Positions 32,310 through 41,616 of a stretch of DNA of 64,000 nt are shown here, one piece after another. Position 1 is the first letter of the stretch. Every line of letters starts with the position of its first letter. The position numbers were made by a program, and so were the translations under genes. The DNA comes from Nocardiopsis_B sediminis. GTDB lineage: Bacteria > Actinomycetota > Actinomycetes > Streptosporangiales > Streptosporangiaceae. Location: NCBI RefSeq assembly GCF_042650565.1, contig NZ_JBHSBH010000010.1, positions 62,001-126,000 on the forward strand. Direction: 5' to 3'. A model generated the notes under the pieces. The model made no database searches, was not told the origin of the DNA, and saw only the letters and a program-made list of their open reading frames with translations.

Positions 32310-32343
32310 ACCGCGGCCCCGGGGACATCCCCGGGGCCGCGGT
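32310..32343. terminator. Hairpin terminator between convergent genes
   Basis: Arms at 32310-32325 and 32328-32343 (ACCGCGGCCCCGGGGA and its complement) form a perfect stem of about 15-16 bp. It separates the DUF397 gene from the oncoming half-ABC exporter gene and can serve both. Confidence 0.85.
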
Positions 32344-32354
32344 CGCGTTCACGC

Positions 32355-34232
32355 TCACGCGGTCGGCAGGGGTCGGCCGCCCTCTTGCCAGGCCGACCAT
32401 AGCGCCGCGTAGCGGCCGCCGAGGGCGACCAGGTCGTCGTGGGGGCCCACTTCCACGATGCGGCCCTCGTCCAAGACCACGATCCGGTCGGCCTCGACCG
32501 CCTGCGGTAGCCGGTGGGCCACCACCAGGGTGGTGCGGCCCTCGGTGGCGGCCACTGCGGCCCGCTCCAGGTCGCGGGCCCCGGCGCTGCCCGCCTCGGC
32601 GCCCGCCTCGTCCAGTACCGCAACGGCGGGGTCGGCCAGGATCAGGCGTGCCAGCGCCAGCTGCTGGCCCTGGTGCGCGGTCAGCCGCAGGCCGCTCTCG
32701 CCGACCACGGTCGCCAGGCCGTCGGGCAGCGCGAGCGCCCAGGAGCGCGCGCCGACCGCCTCCAGCGCGCCGAGCACCTCCTCGTCGGTCGCGCCGGGCG
32801 CGGCCAGCCGGACGTTGTCGGCGAAGGTCCCCGCGAAGACGTGCGCCTCCTGGCTGATCAGGGCCAGGTGTCGGCGCAGCGCATCGGGGTGCAGCCGCTC
32901 CATGGGCACGCCGCCGTGCAGCACCGTGCCCTCGGCGGGGGCGACCAGCCCCGCCACCACCGACGCCAGGGTCGTCTTGCCGGCGCCGCTGCTGCCCACC
33001 AGGGCCACCCGCTCACCGGGCTCGATGCGCAGGGTGATGCCGTCGAGCACCGCCGGGCCGTCGTCGTAGCGGTGGCCCACGCCGCGGATCTCGATCCCGG
33101 AGTCGGCCGGCCGCGCGTGGTCCTCGGGCACCTCGGGGGCGGGCAGCCGGATCACCCCGGCCATGCGCGCCAGGCTGGTGCCCGCCGACTGCACGTCGTT
33201 GAAGGTCAGCATGATCGCCCCCAGCGGGCCGAACAGGCGGTGGAAGTACAGGGCCGCAGCGGTGGTCGCGCCGACGGTCACGGCGTCGGCGCCCACCAGC
33301 CAGAACCCCACGGCGACGATCGCCGACAGCCCGACGCACTCCGCCAGGTTCATGCCGCCCGCGAAGCGGGTGAACAGGCGGAACACCCGCACCGTGGTGT
33401 CCATGGCGGCCGTTGAGCGCTCGTTGACCAGGGCCAGGCGGCGCTCGTTGAGCCGGTAGGCGTGCACGGTCTCGGCGCCGTGCAGCGACCCCACGAGCGC
33501 CTGGGCGCGTTCGCCCATGGCCGCCCGCTCTTGGGCGAACAGCGGGGCCGAACGCGGCAGGTACCAGCGCAGCGATAGCGCATAGACCGGCAGCGAGCAC
33601 ATGCCGGCCAGTCCCAGACGCCAGTCGAGGGCGAACATGCCGCCCATGGTGAGGACCACGGTGATCAGGGATGACACGATGAGCGGGATCTTCTCGCGGA
33701 CGGCGTCGCCGACCACCTGGACGTCGTCGCCCACCCGGGAGAGCAGGTCGCCGCTGCTGAGCCGGGCCAGGACGGGCGCGGGTAGCCGCAGGGCCCGCTC
33801 GACGACGTCCTCGCGCAGCCGGGCCAGGACGGTCTCGCCCGTGCGGGTGATCATGGTGAACGCGAACGCGCTGAGCACGCCGCCGGCGACGGCCGCGCCC
33901 GCGATGAGCGCAGACAGGGCCAGTACCCGCCCGGAGGCGGTCCCGCGGGTGACGTCGTCGACCAGGATGCCGAGGACCCACGGGGCGACCAGCCCGCAGG
34001 CGTTGGCCGCGACGGACAGGGCCAGCGCCCACAGGCCCGCGGCCCGGGCCCCGCGCAGCCCCGCGAGGGTCACCGCCAGGGTGGTGCGGGCCGAGGCGAC
34101 CGGCAGCAGCCGGTGGGCGCGGTCGGGTGCGAACGCTGTAGCCGGCGGGTCGGGTGCGGCGGTGGGGGAGGGGGAGCCGGCAGGGGAGGGAGGAGGCGCG
34201 TCCTCAGGGGGGCGGGGGGTCTCGACCGTCAC
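32355..34232 (-). CDS. Half-ABC exporter (permease-ATPase fusion), degenerate signature
   Basis: A 625-aa protein: Pro-rich N-terminus, six-helix ABC_membrane domain (about residues 60-340), then an ATPase domain. Walker A is VALVGSSGAGKTTL, but the signature reads LTAHQGQQLALARL instead of LSGGQ, and Walker B/D-loop reads AVAVLDEAGAEAGSAG instead of LDEATSALD. One degenerate site is usual in heterodimeric exporters; the partner upstream is canonical. The iron box before that partner suggests siderophore or iron-related transport; a peptide export role for the lanthipeptide next door is the alternative. It lacks the C39 peptidase of LanT. Confidence 0.9.
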   Translation of the reverse strand: MTVETPRPPEDAPPPSPAGSPSPTAAPDPPATAFAPDRAHRLLPVASARTTLAVTLAGLRGARAAGLWALALSVAANACGLVAPWVLGILVDDVTRGTASGRVLALSALIAGAAVAGGVLSAFAFTMITRTGETVLARLREDVVERALRLPAPVLARLSSGDLLSRVGDDVQVVGDAVREKIPLIVSSLITVVLTMGGMFALDWRLGLAGMCSLPVYALSLRWYLPRSAPLFAQERAAMGERAQALVGSLHGAETVHAYRLNERRLALVNERSTAAMDTTVRVFRLFTRFAGGMNLAECVGLSAIVAVGFWLVGADAVTVGATTAAALYFHRLFGPLGAIMLTFNDVQSAGTSLARMAGVIRLPAPEVPEDHARPADSGIEIRGVGHRYDDGPAVLDGITLRIEPGERVALVGSSGAGKTTLASVVAGLVAPAEGTVLHGGVPMERLHPDALRRHLALISQEAHVFAGTFADNVRLAAPGATDEEVLGALEAVGARSWALALPDGLATVVGESGLRLTAHQGQQLALARLILADPAVAVLDEAGAEAGSAGARDLERAAVAATEGRTTLVVAHRLPQAVEADRIVVLDEGRIVEVGPHDDLVALGGRYAALWSAWQEGGRPLPTA

Positions 34233-34250
34233 GGGGAACCTCCGGGGATG

Positions 34251-34332
34251 CCCCGGCCTTCGGGCCGGGGAGGAACCGAGTCCCTGCGGAGCAGGGCACG
34301 GGCAGGGGTGCGCGAATCGCCCTCAGGGCGAT
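34251..34332. repeat. Three consecutive hairpins between the two ABC genes
   Basis: In 133 bases between the half-transporter genes there are three perfect hairpins: CCCCGGCC-TTCG-GGCCGGGG (34251-34270), CCCTGC-GGA-GCAGGG (34282-34296) and ATCGCCC-TCA-GGGCGAT (34316-34332). They could attenuate transcription, protect the message or be a small repeat-like insertion. There is no coding sequence. Confidence 0.6.
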
Positions 34333-34365
34333 CCGCCGTCTGCTCGCCTTCCAGGGGAGGGGCGG

Positions 34366-36117
34366 TCAACGCAGCACCGCCTTCCGGTAGCCCGCGTCGG
34401 AGGCGGCGAGTTCGGCGTGGGTGCCCTCCAGGGTGACCGCGCCGTTGTCGATGACCAGCACCCGGTGGGCGCGGGCGAGCAGGGCCGGGCTGCTGGTGAC
34501 CACGATCGTCCCGTAGGCGCCCCCCGCCGCGGGGTCGTGCCGGGCCAGGGCCAGGCCTTCGGCGATGGACTCCTCGGTCATGGCGTCGACCGCGGTCGTG
34601 GGCTCGTCGAGGACCAGGACGGGCGGCCGGGCCGCCAGCGCCCGCGCCAGGCCCAGCCGCTGGCGCTGGCCGCCGGAGAGGGTCGTTCCGCGGTCGGTGA
34701 TGCGGTGGTCGAGGCCGTCGGGGTGGGCGCGGACGACTTCGTCGCCGGCGGAGGCGCGCAGCGCCTCGGCCAGGACGGTGTCGGTGCCGGCGGGGCCGTC
34801 GTCGGGGCCCGCGGGCCGCCCGATGAGGACGTTGGAGCGCAGCGTGCCCTCGAACAGGTCGACCTCGTGGGGTTCGACGAGCACCGCGCCGCGCGCGGCG
34901 TGCAGGTCGATGCGGTCGAGGGCGACCCCGTCGAGCAGGATCTCGCCGCTGCGCTCCTGCGGGGGCACCCGCCCGGCCAGCAGCGCGACCAGGGCCTGCG
35001 TGTCGAGGGGGTCGTAGCCGACGACGCCCAGCAGCTCGCCGGGCTTGAGGGTCATGGCGAACCCGCGCAGCGGCCCGTGGTGCACGTCGCGCAGCTCCAC
35101 CCGGCCGGCGTCGCCGGCGACGTGGTCGCCCGGGGTGAGCCGGAAGCCGGCGTCGAGGACCGCGGCCAGCCGCCGGGCCGAGGCCCGGCACAGCGCGATG
35201 CCCTGCCCGCACAGGCCCAGTTCGCGCACCGGCTCGGTGATGAACTGGGCCAGCCCCACCACGGTGATCAGCTCGCCGATGCTGATCCGGCCCTGGAGCG
35301 CCGCCCAGCCGGCGAACGCCGCGACCGCGGCCAGCAGCAGCCCGCCGCCGGCCGTGGTGACGCCGTGGTAGGCGCCGGTGGGGGCGGCCGCGCGCAGGGT
35401 GCTGCGCAGGGCGGCGGCGCTGGAGTCGCGGTAGCGCCGCGCCGCGTTGTGCTCGGCGCCGATCCCGCGCAGCGCGGCGATCCCGCGGATCAGGTCGGTG
35501 GCCAGCGCGGTGGTCTCGGCGGTGGCGGCCTGCTGGAGTGCGGCGCGGCGGGTCAGCACGGGGCCGATCAGCTGGGCGGCCACGACCAGCAGCGGCACAC
35601 CGATGAGCACGCCCAGGCCCAGCGCGAGGTCGATGCGCAGCAGCACGAACGCGGAGACGCCCAGCCCCGCCAGCCCGGACACGGACGCGGGGGCGAAGTG
35701 CAGCAGCCGGGAGACGCGGTCGGCGTCGGAGGTGGCGATGCTCAGCAGCTCGCCCGAGAGCCTGCCGGTGTCCTGGCGGCGGGGGTCGATCATCTTGCCC
35801 GCGGCCTCGACCCGCAGCAGGTGCGCTTCGCGTTGCATGGCGACGACCAGTGAGCGCGCACCATAGCGCCACGACAGTGTGAGCACGGTGAACAGCGCGG
35901 CCAGGCCGGCCAGCGACACCGCCAGCGCGCCAGGGGAGCCGGTGGCCACGGCGCGGTCGATGATCAGCCCGATGGCGACGGGCACCAGCGCCTCGGCCAC
36001 CTGGTGCCCCGACGTCCCCACGACCCCGACGGCCACCCGGCCCCGGTTGCGGCCCAGCGCCCGCCACAGCAGCGGGCCGCCGCGCCCGCGCGGCGGGGAA
36101 TCAGCGTCATCCGCCAT
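34366..36117 (-). CDS. Half-ABC exporter (permease-ATPase fusion), canonical ATPase
   Basis: A 583-aa protein with a six-helix ABC_membrane domain (residues about 25-300) and an ATPase domain. The signature TLSGGQRQRLGLARALA and Walker B VLVLDEPTTAVDAMTEES are intact, but the Walker A region reads LLGVVGYDPLDTQALVALLAG and lacks the GxxGxGK[S/T] lysine pattern, so this site is itself unusual. It is the first gene of the exporter pair, with the degenerate-signature partner 133 bases later. An iron box lies 106-124 bases before its ATG, so iron limitation likely induces the pair, as for IrtAB/siderophore exporters. Confidence 0.88.
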   Translation of the reverse strand: MADDADSPPRGRGGPLLWRALGRNRGRVAVGVVGTSGHQVAEALVPVAIGLIIDRAVATGSPGALAVSLAGLAALFTVLTLSWRYGARSLVVAMQREAHLLRVEAAGKMIDPRRQDTGRLSGELLSIATSDADRVSRLLHFAPASVSGLAGLGVSAFVLLRIDLALGLGVLIGVPLLVVAAQLIGPVLTRRAALQQAATAETTALATDLIRGIAALRGIGAEHNAARRYRDSSAAALRSTLRAAAPTGAYHGVTTAGGGLLLAAVAAFAGWAALQGRISIGELITVVGLAQFITEPVRELGLCGQGIALCRASARRLAAVLDAGFRLTPGDHVAGDAGRVELRDVHHGPLRGFAMTLKPGELLGVVGYDPLDTQALVALLAGRVPPQERSGEILLDGVALDRIDLHAARGAVLVEPHEVDLFEGTLRSNVLIGRPAGPDDGPAGTDTVLAEALRASAGDEVVRAHPDGLDHRITDRGTTLSGGQRQRLGLARALAARPPVLVLDEPTTAVDAMTEESIAEGLALARHDPAAGGAYGTIVVTSSPALLARAHRVLVIDNGAVTLEGTHAELAASDAGYRKAVLR

Positions 36118-36222
36118 GGCACACCGCTCCGCTTCTGGAACGACGCGGTGTGCCGAGGCGGCGACCGGGCACGGCGACCGACTGCCGATGGATCATGGGA
36201 CTCCCCGCAAACTGATCGGAAC

Positions 36223-36241
36223 TCAGGTAAGGCTACCCTGA
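36223..36241. promoter_or_regulatory. Iron box (DmdR/IdeR-type operator)
   Basis: TCAGGTAAGGCTACCCTGA matches the actinobacterial iron box TTAGGTTAGGCTAACCTAA at 15 of 19 positions and keeps its central AGG-CT and symmetry. It lies upstream of the half-ABC gene starting at 36117. DmdR/IdeR with Fe2+ would repress that gene pair when iron is plentiful. Confidence 0.72.
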
Positions 36242-36403
36242 TCCGCGTTCGTCTGCGGTTCGTTTTTCCGTGGCCCGCAATGCGGTGCGCCCTGCCCGGA
36301 GTGGGGGAGGGGGAGGTGCTCCGCAAAGGCCCAGGCGGGGGTGGGGCCCTCGGCGTCCTGCGCGACGGGCGCGACGAGGAGCCTCATCGCGGTCCGGCCC
36401 ATG

Positions 36404-36810
36404 CTTGGCCGAACGGTGGGGGCACGGTCGGCCTCGGTGCGGGCGGCGGAGTGGGCGAGGAGTCGGTGCTCTTGCGAGTCGGGCAGGCGCGCGGTCCGGC
36501 CGCTCCGGCCGCTGCCGCGGTCGGCCCGGTCCGCCGGCGCCGGGGTCGGCGCGACCGGAGTGGGGCGGGCGAGGCCGCCCCGCGCCCTGGTGAGGAGGGT
36601 GTGCCGCCGGCCCGGTAACCCCGCGCGCCGTGCGCGGCGAGGAGCCTCATCGCGGTCCGGCTCACGTTCGGCCAGCCGGTGGGCGTCAGCGTCGGCCTCG
36701 GTCCGGGTGGCGAGGTGGGCGAGGCGCCGGTGTTTCTCCGGTCCGGGCACAAGCGTCCGGTCCGGCCGCTCCAGCACCACTGCGGCCGGCCCGGTCCGTT
36801 CGGCGCCGGG
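36404..36810. repeat. Two diverged direct copies of a lanB 3' segment
   Basis: The stretches 36404-36546 and 36664-36810 align along their length with lanB bases 37171-37311 (shared blocks such as GGCCTCGGT, GCCGCTCCAG and GTCGGCGCC). After each copy, and at the lanB stop, the same junction AGGAGCCTCATCGCGGTCCG occurs (36377, 36648 and 36876 regions). The period is about 260 bases. So the end of lanB was duplicated in tandem at least twice and then decayed. Confidence 0.8.
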
Positions 36811-36878
36811 GTCCGGGCGGCCAGCGTGGGCCGGACACGCCGAGGCCGCCCCGCGCGCCCCGCGCGCGGCGAGGAGCC

Positions 36879-39800
36879 TCATCGCGGTCCGGCCCCGTCG
36901 CTACCGGGGGTGTGGGCGATCCGGTCGAGGAGGCGGCGCCACATGCCGTGGGCGGCCTCCTCCTCGGTGCGGCTCAGCCCCATCCGGTTGCAGTGCATGT
37001 GCAGCAGGCTGCGGACGATCTCGGTGCGGCCGCTCCACAGCTCGCCCGACCGCTCCAGCTCGCCGAGGCGGCCCATGAACCGCTCGGCCGCGGGGCGCCA
37101 GATCGCTTCGGCCGCATCGAGGATCGGGGCGCCACCACCGGTGCCCGTGAGGTCGGCCCACAGCGCCCGCTTGGCCGACCGGTAGGCGTCGCCGCCGGCC
37201 TCGGTCCGGACGGCGGAGCGGGCCAGGCGCCGGCGCTCCTCCGGATCGGGCAGGAGCGCCCGGCCCAGCCGCTCCAGCCCCACCGCGGCCATGCCGGTCC
37301 GGTCGGCGCCCGGCTCTGCGCGCAGCCCGCGCAGCAGCAGCGTGGCGGCCGCGCTGTCCTGGCGGAACCACTCCTCGGCGTCGCCGATGAGGCCCGGGCC
37401 GCCATAGCGGTCGACCTCGCGGAGATAGGACGCGAAGGCCGCATCGGTCACCTTGCCCTGCGCGGTGAGGCCGTGGGCCCACTCCGCGACGTCGCCCAGG
37501 ACCTCCCGGCGCAGCGCGGCGTCCGGCACGCGGAAGCGGACGCGCAGGTGGGGCGCTGAATCGATGTAGCGGATGAAGAACGGCCCGGCCACACCCCGGC
37601 GCTCGCGCAGCGCGGCGGTGAGGGCGGCCAGGTCCTCGGTCAGCAGCGCGTCGTGGGCCTCGGGCTCGGCGTAGAGCTTCGCGAACACCCAGTCGCCGCC
37701 GACCGGTCCGACCCGCTCGCCGGTGGGCAGCGCCCGGTCACCGGTGGGCAGCACCCGGTCGCGCGGCCGGGACGCCCCGGCGGCGGGGGCACCGGCGGCC
37801 GCATCGGCCGGTGCGGCGGCGGGCACGCGGGTGGCCGTGGCGGCGGTGGACACGAACGGCACCACGACCTCGGCGACGTAGGGCTCGCCGGCCGCGTCGC
37901 GCAGGAACCCGTCCTCGGGGCCGGGCAGCGCCTCTTCCAGCAGGACGCCGCTGTCGGGCGAGCGCCGCAGCTCCGAGCGCAGCTCCGCCAGCGACGGCGC
38001 GGACGCCAGGTCCAGCAGGATGGCGTTGTCGGACTGGACGCAGTACAGCGCCTCCGGCGCCATCCACGTCTCGGCCCAGGCGCGGACGGCCTCGGCGAAC
38101 CGCAGCGGGTCCTCCGCGGCTCCGGCGGCGAGGTCGGCCTCCCGGAGCCGCCAGCGCGCCCGGCGCAGGACGACGTCGCCCCGCTCGACACGGGGCAGGA
38201 AGGGCATGGTGTCGGCGAGGCCGCCCCAGTCGAATGCGGCCACGGGGCGGGTGCGGGCCGCCGATACCTGGAGCAGGAACCGGCAGATGTTCGGCGCCCG
38301 CCCGGGGCTCAGCAGCGAGCCCTGGACCACGTTGAGCGGCCGCCCGTGGGTGCGGCTGCGCAGGCGCAGGCGCCCGCCGGCCACCTCCAGCAGGACATCG
38401 GAGAGGGCGATGACGCGCTCGCGGGGCCGGCTCGGCGCCACGTTGACGGGCAGCTCCCAGTCGTGCAGGGCCGGGCGGGTGGACACGTTGGCCGCCCTGG
38501 CCTCGGCCGGCAGGTAGGTGAGTTCCACGGTGATCGCGTCCGGCTCCGCCCGCTCCTCGGCCGCGGCCAGGTCGCGCAGGGACGCCTGCGTGGCGGGGTC
38601 GAGGAGGTCGTGGAAGCGGCCGAACGTGCGGCCGCCCCGGGCCACGCCCGTGCCGGTGACGACGGCGCGCCAGCGGTCGCGGCCGGGGCCCGGGGGCGAG
38701 AACTGGAGGCACAGGTCGAGCGTCGGCAGCGACGGCCGCGTATCGTCGCCGCCCGCCGAGGCGGCGGCGAGTTCGGTCAGCCGCGCGTCCTCCAGGTGGA
38801 CCCCGCGGCTGCGCCGCGCCAGCGCGGTGGACACCAGCCGCCCGAGGACGGCGTCGCGGGCGGCGGCCGACGGTGGCTCGACGGCGCGGACCCGCAGCGG
38901 GTAGGACCGCTGGGGCTGGAGGTAGCCGGGCGGCGGGCCGAGGCCGGACTCCTCGGAGAGCACCTCGGCCACGGGCACCCGGGCGCGGTGGCCGTAGCGC
39001 TCGGTGAAGGCGTCGGCGTACTCGCTCAGCGCGACGGGGTAGGCGTCGGCCGTCACCCGGGCGAGCGCGGCGACGGCGTCCTGTGCCAGCCGCGCCGTCT
39101 CCGGGGGCAGCACGGGCGGCGCCGCGGTGTCCAAGGCGGCGTCGATCTGGAGGACGGGCCCGTCGTATCCGGGGGCGGCCGCCCGCGCGGGGGCCTCGAC
39201 GCCGGCGCGGACCTCGTCGGGTCCGAGCCGTCCGGCGTTGAAGTCCCCGATGGCGGTGGCCACCGATGCCAGCACCGCCGCGGTCTCGGGGCGGCCGGCC
39301 TCCGGGAGCGACGGGGCGTCCCCGCCGGTCAGTATCCCGGGGCGGGCCGCGGTGAGCAGGATGTCCAGGTCGAGCATGTTCCGCAGCAGCGCGTCGACGC
39401 GCTCGGCGGCGACATCGGGATAGGCGGCGCGCAGGTGGGCGCGCAGGTCGCTCAGGGTCGCCGGGGTCCGGGCGTGGTCGAGGACCGTGCGGACCGGGCC
39501 GGTCAGGCGGATGCTGACCGCGCGGTGTTCCCGGGCCAGCAGTGGTCGCCCGTTGCGGGCGCGGGAGGTGCGGCTCTCCGTTGTTCCGTAGCCGTCGGCG
39601 GTGGCCAGCCAGACCCGCCCGCGCGCCTCGTACAGCAGGTCGTTGAGGCGGACGCGCAGGTCGGCGGGGTGTGCGGTGTCCCTGGCCAGGGCCTGGGACA
39701 GGTGCATCGCCCAGCCCATGTCGGGGCGGGCGCGCGCGTGCCCGATCGCGGTGGCGGCCAGCCGCACGGGCGCCGCGTCGCCGAAGGCGCCGCCGGCCAC

Positions 39801-40145
39801 CCCGGCGACGAGGTCGAGCGGGGTGGCCCGGACGCTCATCCGGTTGAGGTAGCGGCCCAGGGACATCGCGGCGCGCCGCCGGTCGCGTGCGGAGAGGTCG
39901 TCGAGGCGGTCGACGGCGGCGGCGAGGTCGGGGGAGACCGAGCGGATCGCCGCGGCCACCTCCGGCCGTGCCCACAGTTTGAGGAGTCCTTCGGTGTAGC
40001 CGTCGGCCCAGTGGCCGGCGTCCCCGGCCTCCGGTTGCCGGGCGGGCAGTGAGCGCAGGAGTTCCAGCAGTGGGCGGGTGGGCAGTGCGGGTGCGCGGAG
40101 GAGGAAGATGCCGTGCGGCTGGTAGGCGGCTTGGTCGCGGTTCAT
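36879..40145 (-). CDS. lanB: Class I lanthipeptide dehydratase LanB
   Basis: A full-length 1088-aa LanB. The N-terminal Lant_dehydr_N glutamylation domain (to about residue 700) has 'ATPLDLVAGVAGGAFGD' and, near its end, 'RLRSRTHGRPLNVVQGSLLSPG'; the C-terminal elimination domain (from about 790) has 'GDWVFAKLYAEPEAHDALLTEDL' and 'RYIDSAPHLRVRFRV'. It uses glutamyl-tRNA to glutamylate Ser/Thr of the precursor, then eliminates Glu to give Dha/Dhb. An Ala/Pro-rich linker with a repeat (RVLPTGDRALPTGERV) joins the domains. It overlaps lanC by 4 bases. Unlike many FxLD clusters, both domains are in one chain. Confidence 0.93.
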   Translation of the reverse strand: MNRDQAAYQPHGIFLLRAPALPTRPLLELLRSLPARQPEAGDAGHWADGYTEGLLKLWARPEVAAAIRSVSPDLAAAVDRLDDLSARDRRRAAMSLGRYLNRMSVRATPLDLVAGVAGGAFGDAAPVRLAATAIGHARARPDMGWAMHLSQALARDTAHPADLRVRLNDLLYEARGRVWLATADGYGTTESRTSRARNGRPLLAREHRAVSIRLTGPVRTVLDHARTPATLSDLRAHLRAAYPDVAAERVDALLRNMLDLDILLTAARPGILTGGDAPSLPEAGRPETAAVLASVATAIGDFNAGRLGPDEVRAGVEAPARAAAPGYDGPVLQIDAALDTAAPPVLPPETARLAQDAVAALARVTADAYPVALSEYADAFTERYGHRARVPVAEVLSEESGLGPPPGYLQPQRSYPLRVRAVEPPSAAARDAVLGRLVSTALARRSRGVHLEDARLTELAAASAGGDDTRPSLPTLDLCLQFSPPGPGRDRWRAVVTGTGVARGGRTFGRFHDLLDPATQASLRDLAAAEERAEPDAITVELTYLPAEARAANVSTRPALHDWELPVNVAPSRPRERVIALSDVLLEVAGGRLRLRSRTHGRPLNVVQGSLLSPGRAPNICRFLLQVSAARTRPVAAFDWGGLADTMPFLPRVERGDVVLRRARWRLREADLAAGAAEDPLRFAEAVRAWAETWMAPEALYCVQSDNAILLDLASAPSLAELRSELRRSPDSGVLLEEALPGPEDGFLRDAAGEPYVAEVVVPFVSTAATATRVPAAAPADAAAGAPAAGASRPRDRVLPTGDRALPTGERVGPVGGDWVFAKLYAEPEAHDALLTEDLAALTAALRERRGVAGPFFIRYIDSAPHLRVRFRVPDAALRREVLGDVAEWAHGLTAQGKVTDAAFASYLREVDRYGGPGLIGDAEEWFRQDSAAATLLLRGLRAEPGADRTGMAAVGLERLGRALLPDPEERRRLARSAVRTEAGGDAYRSAKRALWADLTGTGGGAPILDAAEAIWRPAAERFMGRLGELERSGELWSGRTEIVRSLLHMHCNRMGLSRTEEEAAHGMWRRLLDRIAHTPGSDGAGPR

Positions 40146-41443
40146 GGGGCGGCCATCTCGTTCGGGGTCAGGAACAGCACGTCGTCCCAGCGGGCCGCGG
40201 GCGTCCCCGGCTCGCCGAGCAGGGCGAGCAGGACGCCCGCGGCGCCTTCGAGGAGGCCGGGAGTGTGGGCGAGGCTGCCGGGCCGCGGTTGGTCGGCGAA
40301 CACGTAGGGGTGCTCGCGCGACGCCTGGGCGTACACCTCGGCCAGCGCGGAGTCGGCCATCCGGCGCAGGGTGGGCAGGCCGGTGGCGGTGTGGGCGCGG
40401 CGGTAGCAGGCCAGCAGGCCGGCGCGGCCGTGGCAGAGGGTGGGCGCGAACGCCTGCTGCTCGGCCTCGGGGGTGCGGTCCACGCGCTCGAGCGCGGCCA
40501 CCGCGAGGTCGCGCGGCGCGGTGTCGCCGGTGACCGCGGCGGCCGAGAGCAGGGCGGCCGCCACGCCCGGGGCCCCGTAGCACCACGCGGTGCGGGCGGG
40601 GGGCATGGGGGCGCCGCTGTCGGGCAGGCGGGTGCCGGGCCGGGCCTGGAGCGCGCCCGGCCAGGAGGGGCCGTCGGCGTCGTCGATCCGGTGCTCGGCC
40701 AGCCAGGCGGAGAGGGCGCGGATGCGCGCGACGACCGCGGACCCGCCGATGCCGCGCGACGCGGCCGCGCACAGCGCGGCCAGCACCCCCGGCAGCCCGT
40801 GCGCGAAGCCCAGGTTGTACATGCCGTGCGGGAACCGGTCCCGGTACCAGGGGGCGGCCGCGGGGTGGAGGGCGGGCGGCGAGTACCAGTGCGGCACGGC
40901 GTCGGCGCCGGTCGCGGTGTAGTCCAGCAGCCTGCCGACCAGGGTGTGGGCGAGGGTGTCGCGACCGCCGGCGACCTCTCCGGCTTTGAGGACGGCGGCG
41001 AGTGCGCCGGCCGCTCCGCTGATCGCGTCGTAGTCGCGGGACGCCGCCCCGCCGCCATCGGGCGGCGGCAGCGCGCTGACCTGCTCTTCCAGCCGGGCGA
41101 GGAGCCGGTCCAGCGCGGGGAGGTAGCGCGGTTCGGACCGGGCGAACTCGGCCAGCACCCAGGCGAAGCCCGCGGTGCCGTCGTAGAGCCCGGGAGACGT
41201 CAGCGGGGTGCGGGCGGTGGCGTCGACCGCGCGGCGCAGGAGGGCCCGCGCGGCGCCGCGGTGGCCGTCGTCGTCGAACGTCTCACCGGCGTAGAGCAGG
41301 GCGAGCGCGATGCCGAGGTCGCCGCCGCCCAGGAAGGGGGCGGCCGGGCCCTCTCCGGCCGCTCCGGCCAGCCGGTCGGCCGTCTCGCGGGCGACCTTGT
41401 CCACGTCGCCCCTGGTCACGTCGTAAGGGCCGTCCCCGGCCAT
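40142..41443 (-). CDS. lanC: Lanthipeptide cyclase LanC
   Basis: About 433 aa from ATG 41443 (GGGAGG just before it); a GTG at 41461 would add six residues but has no ribosome site. The zinc ligands are all present: Cys in TAWCYGAPG (about 288), and Cys-His in TLCHGRAGL (337-338). The catalytic-region His lies in GFAHGLPG and an Asp in RDYDAISGAAG. The protein has the repeating GxxG helices of the alpha-toroid. It joins Cys thiols to Dha/Dhb to form (methyl)lanthionine. It overlaps lanB and lies 173 bases after the precursor gene. Confidence 0.93.
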   Translation of the reverse strand: MAGDGPYDVTRGDVDKVARETADRLAGAAGEGPAAPFLGGGDLGIALALLYAGETFDDDGHRGAARALLRRAVDATARTPLTSPGLYDGTAGFAWVLAEFARSEPRYLPALDRLLARLEEQVSALPPPDGGGAASRDYDAISGAAGALAAVLKAGEVAGGRDTLAHTLVGRLLDYTATGADAVPHWYSPPALHPAAAPWYRDRFPHGMYNLGFAHGLPGVLAALCAAASRGIGGSAVVARIRALSAWLAEHRIDDADGPSWPGALQARPGTRLPDSGAPMPPARTAWCYGAPGVAAALLSAAAVTGDTAPRDLAVAALERVDRTPEAEQQAFAPTLCHGRAGLLACYRRAHTATGLPTLRRMADSALAEVYAQASREHPYVFADQPRPGSLAHTPGLLEGAAGVLLALLGEPGTPAARWDDVLFLTPNEMAAP

Positions 41444-41616
41444 GAGCCTCCCGTCGTCCACGCGGACGGTCCGCCCGGCGGACGCGCCACGGTTCGCGGG
41501 GCGCCCGCCGGACGGCCGTGCCGCCTCATCCGGCGGAGGCCCCGATCACGCCGGCCGCCCGCGTGTGGCGACCGTTCCGGGGCCCGCCGCCTCATCGGCC
41601 TGCGGTGGGGATGGTG

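Larger units (their letters stand above)
36223..36882 (-). pseudogene. Open frame made of decayed lanB fragments
   Basis: A 219-codon frame that starts at an ATG overlapping the lanB stop by 4 bases. Its residues repeat pieces of LanB: PGAERTGPAAVVLERPDRTLVPGPEKHRRL... mirrors LanB's PGADRTGMAAVGLERLGRALLPDPEERRRL, and a shorter, more diverged copy follows. The rest (Arg/Ala/Pro-rich, ending across the iron box) has no family. I think it is residue of duplication and not a working gene, although the coupling to lanB leaves a small chance that it is translated. Confidence 0.6.
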
